Source: Gammaproteobacteria bacterium (GTDB lineage Bacteria; Pseudomonadota; Gammaproteobacteria; Pseudomonadales; M0112). Taken from it: a stretch of DNA of 11,735 nucleotides. The position numbers and the translations under genes are program-made. Where the stretch lies: assembly GCA_006227085.1 (NCBI GenBank), contig SBFY01000150.1, forward strand, positions 1 through 11,735. The letters run 5' to 3'. Numbering within the stretch: position 1 is the stretch's first letter; each line of letters starts with the position of its first letter. The notes beneath the pieces are model-generated. The model was not told the origin of the DNA, ran no database searches, and saw nothing but the letters and a program-made list of their open reading frames with translations. Of the stretch, positions 1-5,869 are shown in pieces.

Positions 1-1130
1 TCACAACCTTCATCCGGGTTATCCAGGTTAATGGTTGGCGTTACCAGCTGATCCTGCAGCGATAATACGGTAATAATCGACTCTACCGAGCCGGCCGCAC
101 CTAACAGGTGGCCAATCATCGATTTAGACGAGCTGACCATCAGCTTATCTAGATTGCTGGCAAAAACCGTTTTAATCGCTTTGGTTTCGGCAATATCACC
201 GGCTGGCGTCGAGGTGCCGTGCGCGTTAATATAACTGACCTGCTCCGGATTCACACCGGCATCATTTAGTGCATTACGCATGGCTGCGGCAGCACCGGCG
301 CCATTCTCTGGCGGTGATGTCATGTGATAGGCATCGCCACTCATGCCAAAACCGATGAACTCGGCATAGATTTTTGCACCGCGCGCCTTGGCATGTTCAT
401 ACTCTTCCAGCACCAGCACACCGGCACCGTCGGCCAACACGAAACCATCACGATCACGATCCCACGGGCGACTGGCGCGCTGCGGGTCATCGTTGCGGGT
501 CGACAGTGCGCGAGCCGCTGCGAAACCACCCAGCCCCAACGGCGTTGCTGCCTGTTCTGCACCACCAACGATCATCACATCGGCTTCATCGTACTGGATC
601 ATGCGCGCGCCGAACCCGATGTTGTGGGTACCGGTTGTGCAGGCAGTGGTGATCGCGATGTTCGGACCCTTGAAGCCATAACGGATCGACAGGTTGCCGG
701 AAATCATATTGATGATCGCACCCGGCACAAAGAACGGGGAAATCTTGCGCGGACCGCTGGCATGCAGCAGCTCGGTATTCTTTTCAATAAACGACAGGCC
801 GCCGATACCGGAGCCGATGGCCACACCGATACGGTGGGCGTTGTCATCCGTTGCAGCAATGCCAGCATCTTCGATGGCCTGGATACCCGCCGCCATACCG
901 TACTGGATGAATGGATCCATCTTGCGGGCATCCTTGACACTCAGGTATTGCTCGAGGTCGAGGTTGCGGATGGTGCCGGCAAAGTGCGTAGTGAATGCCG
1001 AGGCATCGAAATGCTCAATCGGGCCAATGCCACTCTTGCCGTTGAGAATGCCATCCCAGGTGTCTGCCACGGTATTACCCAGCGGCGTCAACATCCCCAT
1101 TCCGGTTACGACTACTCTTCTGCGTGTCAC
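1..1130 (-). CDS. fabF: Beta-ketoacyl-ACP synthase II (FabF), 3' end cut by window edge
   Basis: FabF condenses malonyl-ACP with acyl-ACP in the elongation cycle of cytosolic type II fatty-acid synthesis. The visible 376 residues start as (V/M)TRRRVVVTGMGML. They contain the nucleophile Cys164 in TACTTGTHNIGFG, the first catalytic His in NAHGTSTPAGD, and the second in SMIGHLLGAAG, so the Cys-His-His triad is complete. The frame runs off the left edge at NPDEGC. E. coli FabF is about 413 residues, so roughly the last 36 are missing, including the GFGGTN loop. I chose GTG at 1130 because GGGAG lies 7 nt upstream and the product aligns with family N-termini. An in-frame ATG at 1157 would add nine residues but has no properly spaced Shine-Dalgarno. 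FabF is the last operon gene visible and follows acpP across a terminator-like hairpin. The identification is secure; FabF rather than FabB follows from the locus and the N-terminus. Confidence 0.97.
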   Translation of the reverse strand, partial: MTRRRVVVTGMGMLTPLGNTVADTWDGILNGKSGIGPIEHFDASAFTTHFAGTIRNLDLEQYLSVKDARKMDPFIQYGMAAGIQAIEDAGIAATDDNAHRIGVAIGSGIGGLSFIEKNTELLHASGPRKISPFFVPGAIINMISGNLSIRYGFKGPNIAITTACTTGTHNIGFGARMIQYDEADVMIVGGAEQAATPLGLGGFAAARALSTRNDDPQRASRPWDRDRDGFVLADGAGVLVLEEYEHAKARGAKIYAEFIGFGMSGDAYHMTSPPENGAGAAAAMRNALNDAGVNPEQVSYINAHGTSTPAGDIAETKAIKTVFASNLDKLMVSSSKSMIGHLLGAAGSVESIITVLSLQDQLVTPTINLDNPDEGC

Positions 1131-1179
1131 TGCTGTACTCCCGACATTGTTTGCCATCTTCCCGAGCGGGTTCCCATAA

Positions 1180-1217
1180 ATAGAAAAGCCGCTCTGAGCT
1201 AGGCCAGGAACGGCTTT
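1180..1217 (-). terminator. Terminator-like hairpin between acpP and fabF
   Basis: Read on the minus strand, AAAGCCG (1217-1211) pairs with CGGCTTT (1191-1185) across a 19-nt loop. It is followed by a T-rich stretch, TTCTATTTAT. The stem is perfect but short and the tail is interrupted by C and A, so I infer a partial terminator or attenuator rather than a full stop. It sits after the acpP stop (1246) and 50 nt before the fabF GTG. Such a site would let acpP mRNA outnumber fabF mRNA. Confidence 0.55.
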
Positions 1218-1245
1218 CCGGGTACATCAACGGGCTGTTGAGGCC

Positions 1246-1479
1246 TTAGCTGTGTGCTTTGACGTAATCAATCGCCTGCTGAACGGTGGTGATCTTTTCA
1301 GCTTCTTCGTCCGGGATTTCGGTTTCGAATTCCTCTTCGAGAGCCATCACCAGCTCAACAGTGTCCAGGGAGTCGGCGCCCAAGTCTTCTACAAAGGAAG
1401 CAGAATCCTGGATGTCTTCTTCTTTCACGCCCAATTGCTCGGCGACGATCTTCCTGACGCGTTCTTCGATGCTACTCAT
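1246..1479 (-). CDS. acpP: Acyl carrier protein
   Basis: This 77-residue acidic helical protein carries the growing acyl chain as a thioester on 4'-phosphopantetheine through fatty-acid synthesis, and donates acyl groups for phospholipid and lipid A synthesis. The prosthetic-group site is Ser37 (Met counted) in LGADSLDTVELVMALE, preceded by the conserved DLGAD turn. Length and sequence match the proteobacterial AcpP family end to end (E. coli 78 residues). The start ATG at 1479 has AGGAG about 11-12 nt upstream and a closer AGAG, so spacing is slightly long. A 167-bp gap, the longest in the operon, separates it from fabG and contains a good promoter candidate. A terminator-like hairpin follows the stop. 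This fits the high acpP expression known in other bacteria. No alternative identity is plausible. Confidence 0.99.
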   Translation of the reverse strand: MSSIEERVRKIVAEQLGVKEEDIQDSASFVEDLGADSLDTVELVMALEEEFETEIPDEEAEKITTVQQAIDYVKAHS

Positions 1480-1524
1480 GGTCTCTACTAGCTCCTAATG
1501 GATGGTACATTTACTGCGTTGCTT

Positions 1525-1542
1525 ACCCCCGTCCACAGGGGT
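1525..1542 (-). promoter_or_regulatory. Stem-loop in the acpP 5' leader
   Basis: On the minus strand ACCCC (1542-1538) pairs with GGGGT (1529-1525) around an 8-nt loop. It lies between the proposed acpP promoter and the acpP ribosome-binding site. No T-tract follows, so it is not a terminator. A role in mRNA stability or translation is inference only. Confidence 0.35.
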
Positions 1543-1564
1543 GGCCGGGCATTTCAAAGCGCGC

Positions 1565-1593
1565 ATTTTACTCTGAAATCGGCGGAATGTAAG
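1565..1593 (-). promoter_or_regulatory. Candidate sigma-70 promoter of acpP
   Basis: On the minus strand the -35 hexamer CTTACA (1593-1588) and the -10 hexamer TAAAAT (1570-1565) are separated by exactly 17 nt. The -10 matches the consensus at five of six positions and the -35 at four. The predicted start is near 1558, giving an acpP leader of about 79 nt. A separate acpP promoter downstream of fabG is known in E. coli, so the position makes biological sense. Confidence 0.55.
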
Positions 1594-1646
1594 CACCACC
1601 CGCCAACCCGGTCTGGATACGCCCTTAACTGGTTGTTTTTAAAGCA

Positions 1647-2390
1647 TTAGCCCATGTACATGCCGCCGTTGACATGGATGGTTTCACCGGTGATATAAGC
1701 CGCACCTTCGGAGGCCAGGAAGGCCACCACACTGGCGATTTCATCGGCCGAACCGAGGCGCCCGAGGGCAATCTGCTTCTGCAGGGCTGCGCGGTGCTCT
1801 TCCGGCAATTCGCGGGTCATGTCCGTATCAATGAAGCCCGGTGCCACACTGTTAACCGTGATATTGCGGCCACCCAGTTCGGCCGCCAGTGCCCGGCTGA
1901 AACCCTCGACACCCGCTTTGGTGGCGGCATAGTTGGCCTGACCCGCATTCCCCATGGAGCCCACCACGGAGCTGATCGTGATGATGCGACCCCAGCGCGC
2001 CTTGGTCATGCCACGCAGGCAGGCCTTGCTGACACGGAACACGGAGTTGAGGTTGGTATTGATGACATCATCCCACTCCTCGGTCTTCATCCGCATCAGC
2101 AGGTTGTCACGGGTGATACCGGCATTATTGACAAGGATCTGCGGTGCGCCGAACTGTTCACTGATTGCAGCCACAACAGCCTCGACGTCTTCGGCATTGC
2201 CCACATCCAGCTTCATGCCACAACCTTTGTTACCCAAAGCTTTCAGGCGTTCAGTGATGGCAGCAGCGCCACTGTCACTGGTGGCCGTACCAATCACGGT
2301 GGCGCCACGAGCAGCCAGCATGTCCGCAATGGCTTTACCGATACCACGGCTGGCGCCCGTCACCAGGGCTACTTTTCCTTCGAGTTCCAT
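1647..2390 (-). CDS. fabG: 3-oxoacyl-ACP reductase (FabG)
   Basis: FabG reduces 3-oxoacyl-ACP to 3-hydroxyacyl-ACP with NADPH, the first reduction step of the fatty-acid elongation cycle. The 247-residue protein is a classical short-chain dehydrogenase/reductase. It has the nucleotide-binding motif TGASRGIG (residues 11-18), NNAG (88-91), and the triad Ser141, Tyr154 and Lys158 within SSVVGSMGNAGQANYAATKAG-type sequence. The C-terminus is the family ending ETIHVNGGMYM. Length matches E. coli FabG (244). ATG at 2390 is supported by GAGGAG 8 nt upstream. It lies 35 nt after the fabD stop, clearly in the same operon. Because SDRs are numerous, gene context (fabD before, acpP after) is what makes FabG rather than a generic reductase secure. 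Confidence 0.98.
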   Translation of the reverse strand: MELEGKVALVTGASRGIGKAIADMLAARGATVIGTATSDSGAAAITERLKALGNKGCGMKLDVGNAEDVEAVVAAISEQFGAPQILVNNAGITRDNLLMRMKTEEWDDVINTNLNSVFRVSKACLRGMTKARWGRIITISSVVGSMGNAGQANYAATKAGVEGFSRALAAELGGRNITVNSVAPGFIDTDMTRELPEEHRAALQKQIALGRLGSADEIASVVAFLASEGAAYITGETIHVNGGMYMG

Positions 2391-2425
2391 GTCCTTCGCT
2401 CCTCTTTATTCGCCGTATTCGCCGC

Positions 2426-3367
2426 TCAGGCCGCTGACAAGGCTTCAGCGGCTTTCGCCATGTCTGCCGGCGCTTCAGTGGCCAGGCAGGTGAGATTGCC
2501 ATCAATGCGCTTGTTCAGGCCACCCAGGACCTTGCCTGCGCCACATTCCACCGTCGTGGTAATGCCTTGGGCAACCATGGTTTTCACACAATCCACCCAC
2601 AACACCGGGCTGTAAATCTGTTCAACCATCAACTTCTTGATGACCATCGGGTCGGATTCTGTTTTGGCATGCACATTATGCACAACCGGGATCTGCGGGG
2701 CCTTGAAATCCAGAGCCTCGATGTCCTTCGCCAATTGCTCACCGGCCGGCTTCATCAATGAGGTATGGAAAGGTGCACTCACCGGTAATGGCAGTGCCCG
2801 TTTCGCCCCGGCCGCCTTGCAGGCTTCCATCGCACGCTCGACGGCACCGGCATGACCGGCAATCACCACCTGGCCCGGCGCATTGAAATTCACTGCAGAC
2901 ACCACTTCATTCCCTGCGGACGCTTCGCAGGCTTCACGAATCACATCGTCATCCAAACCGATGATGGCGGCCATCGCTCCCACACCGACCGGCACAGCGG
3001 TTTGCATATAGCGGCCCCGATTGCGCACCAGCACCACCGCATCCGCAAAACTGATCACGCCCGCACACACCAGGGCCGAAAACTCACCCAGGCTGTGCCC
3101 TGCCAGCAATGCCGGGCGCTCCTGGCGGGTTTTCTCCCACACACGCCAGCAGGCAATACTCGCCGTCAACAACATCGGCTGGGTGTGCTCGGTCAGGTTC
3201 AGGGTTTCCTGCGGACCTTCCTGCACCATCTTCCACAAGTCAAAACCCAATGCAGCAGACGCTTCGGCAAAGGTGTTGCCCACCACATCATGCTCGGCGG
3301 CCAACTCAGCGAGCATGCCGACTTTCTGTGAACCTTGACCCGGGAAAACAAACGCCAATGTGTTCAT
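2426..3367 (-). CDS. fabD: Malonyl-CoA:ACP transacylase (FabD)
   Basis: FabD moves malonyl from CoA to AcpP, providing the extender unit for FabF. The 313-residue protein shows the N-terminal FPGQGSQ motif (residues 8-14). Its nucleophile Ser92 lies in GHSLGEFSA, with Arg117 in the RNRGRYMQ segment binding the malonyl carboxylate. His201 in APFHTSLM completes the Ser-His dyad. Length is close to E. coli FabD (309). The ATG at 3367 has AAGG about 7 nt upstream. It follows plsX after only 55 nt. In enterobacteria fabH sits in this position, but here there is no reading frame for it. The C-terminus is Ala-rich and not strongly conserved. Confidence 0.98.
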   Translation of the reverse strand: MNTLAFVFPGQGSQKVGMLAELAAEHDVVGNTFAEASAALGFDLWKMVQEGPQETLNLTEHTQPMLLTASIACWRVWEKTRQERPALLAGHSLGEFSALVCAGVISFADAVVLVRNRGRYMQTAVPVGVGAMAAIIGLDDDVIREACEASAGNEVVSAVNFNAPGQVVIAGHAGAVERAMEACKAAGAKRALPLPVSAPFHTSLMKPAGEQLAKDIEALDFKAPQIPVVHNVHAKTESDPMVIKKLMVEQIYSPVLWVDCVKTMVAQGITTTVECGAGKVLGGLNKRIDGNLTCLATEAPADMAKAAEALSAA

Positions 3368-3404
3368 TCACTCACCTTCACTGATTGATCGTTGTATGAC
3401 TCAT

Positions 3405-3418
3405 GCCCATGACTGGGC
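3405..3418 (-). repeat. Perfect small hairpin in the plsX-fabD gap
   Basis: GCCCA (3405-3409) and TGGGC (3414-3418) form a perfect 5-bp inverted repeat with a 4-nt loop. It lies in the 55-nt spacer where fabH would be in enterobacteria. No T-tract follows on the minus strand, so it is not a rho-independent terminator. It may be a processing or stability element, which I cannot show. Confidence 0.3.
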
Positions 3419-3422
3419 CGCG

Positions 3423-4412
3423 CTATTGTACTGGGCTCACCATGGAACGTGCCAATCGCGTTGCCAACCGTATGGACTGCGCCACACCTGTGGCCGATGA
3501 AGCACCATGGCTTTTCACCACGATACCCTTGACGCCCAACAGGCAGGCACCATTGAAATGCTCAGGATCCAGCTCATCACGCAACGGGGCCAGGCCCTTC
3601 CGCAACATACCGAGCACCGCAGCCAACACAGCATGCTGTGAAAAAAACCGTTTTGCCTTGACCGATATCAGGCGTGCGACGCCTTCACTGGCTTTCAGTG
3701 CGACATTACCGGTAAATCCGTCTGTCACGACCACATCCACATGGCCCGCAAACAGATCGCCGCCTTCCACAAAACCGTGATACGCAAAACCCTGGCTGTC
3801 ACGCAAGAGCTGATCGGCATCGCGCAAGTACGCAGGCCCCTTGCCTGCCTCAACACCCACATTCAACAAGCCAACCGAAGGACGATCGGCCATGCCCAAC
3901 TGTTTCGCCAACGCAGCGCCCAGCTGTGCATGTTGCAGCAGCAAGGAAGGCGTCACGTCAATCGCAGCCCCGACATCCAGCAGCAAGGTATACGCCTGCG
4001 GGGTCGGCAGCATCGTACACATTGCTGGCCGCTCGATACCTTCACGCATGCCCAGCAACTGGTGCGCCATCACCACCAAGGCACCGGTATTGCCGGTGCT
4101 GACCACTGCAGTGGCATGGCCATCCTGCACGGATTGCAAAGCCAGCCGCATGGAAGAATCATTTTTTTGCCGGAAAGCCTGCACCGGCGCATCGGTCATC
4201 AGCACGGTTTGCGGCGCATGATGCAACTGCAAACGGGATTCACCAGAAAAGGAAAGGCCGGCAGAGCGAATCATGCCGGCCAATTCTGCTTCGTCACCAA
4301 ACAGGTCCACTGACAACAGCGGGTCTTCCTGCAACACAGAAAGTACCGCTGTGACAACAACTGCGGGACCCAAGTCCCCGCCCATCGCGTCAACAGCGAC
4401 CCGGGTGTTCAC
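3423..4412 (-). CDS. plsX: Phosphate acyltransferase PlsX
   Basis: PlsX is a peripheral membrane enzyme that converts acyl-ACP plus phosphate into acyl-phosphate, the donor used by PlsY for the first acylation of glycerol-3-phosphate. The 329 residues begin with the family signature VAVDAMGGDLGP. They continue with the STGNTGALVV motif, IERPAMCTMLP, TDGFTGNVALK and a C-terminal NGACLLGVKGIVVKSHG, all diagnostic of PlsX. It is slightly shorter than the E. coli protein (356), losing mostly the divergent tail. The only plausible start is GTG at 4412. It lies 6 nt after the rpmF stop, with no Shine-Dalgarno, and the rpmF TGA is in the same frame. Translation is therefore probably coupled to rpmF (inference). 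Downstream is fabD. Confidence 0.97.
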   Translation of the reverse strand: MNTRVAVDAMGGDLGPAVVVTAVLSVLQEDPLLSVDLFGDEAELAGMIRSAGLSFSGESRLQLHHAPQTVLMTDAPVQAFRQKNDSSMRLALQSVQDGHATAVVSTGNTGALVVMAHQLLGMREGIERPAMCTMLPTPQAYTLLLDVGAAIDVTPSLLLQHAQLGAALAKQLGMADRPSVGLLNVGVEAGKGPAYLRDADQLLRDSQGFAYHGFVEGGDLFAGHVDVVVTDGFTGNVALKASEGVARLISVKAKRFFSQHAVLAAVLGMLRKGLAPLRDELDPEHFNGACLLGVKGIVVKSHGASSATGVAQSIRLATRLARSMVSPVQ

Positions 4413-4418
4413 GCGATA

Positions 4419-4598
4419 TCAGTCGTCGTTGCGATCAACAACCTTGCGACCACGGTAGAAACCATCAGCGGTCACATGGTGACGACGATGGGTTTCACCG
4501 CTGACTTCGTCGACAGACAAGGTCGGGCCACTCAGCGCATCGTGTGAACGACGCATATCACGGCGTGAACGGGTTTTTCGGTTCTGCTGTACGGCCAT
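4419..4598 (-). CDS. rpmF: 50S ribosomal protein L32
   Basis: This 59-residue basic protein is L32 of the large ribosomal subunit. The reading frame starts MAVQQNRKTRSRRDMRRSHD and ends with HVTADGFYRGRKVVDRNDD followed by TGA. It aligns over its full length with E. coli L32 (57 residues). The zinc-ribbon cysteines found in some L32 proteins are absent, as in E. coli. ATG at 4598 has AGGTG 7 nt upstream. It lies between yceD (57-nt gap containing a strong hairpin) and plsX (6-nt gap), the conserved yceD-rpmF-plsX arrangement linking ribosome and phospholipid synthesis. The identification is essentially certain. Confidence 0.98.
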   Translation of the reverse strand: MAVQQNRKTRSRRDMRRSHDALSGPTLSVDEVSGETHRRHHVTADGFYRGRKVVDRNDD

Positions 4599-4620
4599 TT
4601 TCTTTCACCTGTATTGCTAT

Positions 4621-4643
4621 GCCGGGCAATCAGCCGGCCCGGC
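4621..4643 (-). promoter_or_regulatory. Strong GC hairpin between yceD and rpmF
   Basis: GCCGGGC and GCCCGGC form a perfect 7-bp GC-only stem with a 9-nt loop. On the mRNA it ends about 10 nt before the rpmF Shine-Dalgarno. The following bases are ATAGCAATACAGG, so there is no terminator tail. It could protect or process the rpmF message or tune L32 translation; function is inference. Confidence 0.45.
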
Positions 4644-4655
4644 TCCGGCGTCTCA

Positions 4656-5168
4656 TCATTTCTTGCGCAGTGATTCCAGTACCTGGAATGGATTCTGCCT
4701 TGGCGGCGCGGACCGCTCATCTGTTGCCGGTTTGACCACGCCATCCGTGCAATCGGTGTCGTGGTAATTCACCAATGGCAACGAGAGCAACAGCTCCTCT
4801 TCCACCATCTCTGCCAACGACACCGGTTCTTCACCGGTCACCCAAGGCTCATAGTCGTCCGGCAATTGTTTTGCCTCTTCTTCAGACCATACCGCCACCA
4901 AACAAAATGGCTGGTCTATCGTGCGCTGCATCGCCCCAAGGCAACGCTCACAACGCACTGGCAATGCAGCGACCAGCTGACCCTGCAAGCGGTAACGACC
5001 ACTTTCATCACGATCAAACTGTGCCGTCACCTGCACTTGGCCATCGGTACTGACCAGGCGATCGGCCAACCGCGGCAATGCCGACAGCGGCAACATCCCT
5101 CCCACCAGCGCCCGGTGTGTCGCCAGCCGGCGAAAATCCACTCGATCAGGCAGGGGGTCGGTTCGCAT
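4656..5168 (-). CDS. yceD: YceD family protein (DUF177), 23S rRNA accumulation protein
   Basis: This 170-residue protein belongs to the DUF177/YceD family. The family is linked genetically to 23S rRNA accumulation and large-subunit assembly; its biochemical activity is not settled. Visible family marks are Cys73-x2-Cys76 in LPVRCERCLGAM, Cys89, the acidic segment LPDDYEP (102-108), AEMVEEELLLSLPLV (119-133), Cys140, and the C-terminal ending NPFQVLESLRKK. These align with the E. coli protein from the first residues. ATG at 5168 is therefore the correct N-terminus: an in-frame TAA lies just upstream, and the next Met would remove the conserved N-terminus. There is no Shine-Dalgarno. A near-consensus promoter ends only 9 nt before the ATG, suggesting a leaderless message. 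It heads the operon with rpmF. Confidence 0.93.
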   Translation of the reverse strand: MRTDPLPDRVDFRRLATHRALVGGMLPLSALPRLADRLVSTDGQVQVTAQFDRDESGRYRLQGQLVAALPVRCERCLGAMQRTIDQPFCLVAVWSEEEAKQLPDDYEPWVTGEEPVSLAEMVEEELLLSLPLVNYHDTDCTDGVVKPATDERSAPPRQNPFQVLESLRKK

Positions 5169-5177
5169 AGGGGCGCC

Positions 5178-5206
5178 ATATTAGGGGCAAGGCATGGGGC
5201 TGTCAA
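5178..5206 (-). promoter_or_regulatory. Proximal promoter P1 of the yceD-rpmF-plsX-fab operon
   Basis: On the minus strand a perfect -35 TTGACA (5206-5201) is followed after 17 nt by TAATAT (5183-5178), four of six matches to the -10 consensus. The expected start is at about 5171-5168, meaning zero to three nucleotides before the yceD ATG. This is one of the best sigma-70 matches in the window. Confidence 0.65.
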
Positions 5207-5210
5207 AGCC

Positions 5211-5240
5211 TTTATACTGGGAAAAACCCCGATTTCTCAA
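5211..5240 (-). promoter_or_regulatory. Possible distal promoter P2 of the yceD operon
   Basis: On the minus strand TTGAGA (5240-5235) and TATAAA (5216-5211) each match consensus at five of six positions and are 18 nt apart. Predicted initiation near 5204 would give a leader of about 36 nt. It overlaps the divergent upstream region of maf, whose own plus-strand -10-like TATACT lies at 5213-5218 without a convincing -35. Confidence 0.4.
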
Positions 5241-5257
5241 ACGATTAGGAGTCTTGC

Positions 5258-5869
5258 ATGGAACGGCTGCTGGTGCTGGCTTCCAGCTCACCGTGGCGGC
5301 GGCAGCTACTGGAACGGCTTGGGCTGCCCTTCCTCTGCCATAGCCCGGAGATTGATGAGACCCCCCTGCCCGGCGAAACCGTGAAGGCAACCGCCTTGCG
5401 GCTGTCAGAAGCCAAGGCTCGTGCGCTGGCGGGGGCTTATCCGGATGCGCTGGTGATCGGCTCCGACCAGGTTGCCAGCCTGCATGACCGCCCCATCGGC
5501 AAGCCCGGCAACCATGCGCAGGCATGCCAGCAATTGGCTGCCCAAAGCAGCCAGGTGGTCGATTTCCATAGCGGCCTCTGCCTGCTGGACACGGCCAGTG
5601 GCCTCTGCCGCAGCGTCATCGAAACCACCCGCGTGCATTTCCGGCCATTGAGCGAGTCACAGATCGAGCGCTATTTACAGGCCGAACAGCCCTATGGGTG
5701 TGCCGGCAGCTTCCGGGCAGAAGGATTGGGGATTGCCCTGTTCGAGCGCATCGAAAGCCGCGACCCGACCGCCCTGGTCGGGTTGCCATTGATCGCCCTG
5801 TGCGGGCTCCTCAAAGAAGCCGGGATGGATGTGCTGGACCTTACTGGACCGGCACAGCCATCGGCGTAA
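5258..5869 (+). CDS. yceF: Maf/YceF family nucleotide pyrophosphatase (probable 7-methyl-GTP pyrophosphatase)
   Basis: Maf proteins hydrolyse non-canonical or modified NTPs to monophosphates. The YceF branch in E. coli acts on 7-methyl-GTP. The 203-residue protein has LASSSPWRRQLL (7-18), PEIDETPLPGE (30-40), the catalytic Asp70 in VIGSDQV, IGKP, then YGCAGSFRAEG and ESRDPTALVGLPL. The sequence follows E. coli YceF more closely than YhdE: SPWRR instead of SPRR, and CAGSF. I therefore infer the m7GTP subtype; substrate specificity is not proven. AGGAG at 5247-5251 lies 6 nt before the ATG. It is transcribed alone, divergent from yceD and convergent with sppA, overlapping the sppA 3' end by 29 bp. 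In enterobacteria yceF is also next to yceD. Confidence 0.95.
   Translation: MERLLVLASSSPWRRQLLERLGLPFLCHSPEIDETPLPGETVKATALRLSEAKARALAGAYPDALVIGSDQVASLHDRPIGKPGNHAQACQQLAAQSSQVVDFHSGLCLLDTASGLCRSVIETTRVHFRPLSESQIERYLQAEQPYGCAGSFRAEGLGIALFERIESRDPTALVGLPLIALCGLLKEAGMDVLDLTGPAQPSA

Noticed and set aside
324..1202. Plus-strand open frame of 292 codons opposite fabF
   Set aside because: It lies antisense to a fully conserved FabF, has no recognisable domain or ribosome-binding site, and is explained by codon bias on the opposite strand.
1674..2615. Plus-strand open frame of 313 codons opposite fabG and fabD
   Set aside because: It runs across two real genes and their spacer, has His/Thr-rich low-quality composition and no family resemblance.
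3425..3455. Promoter-like TTGGCA and TACAAT on the minus strand at the end of plsX
   Set aside because: The spacing is 19 nt and the -10 overlaps the plsX stop; too weak to call an internal fabD promoter.
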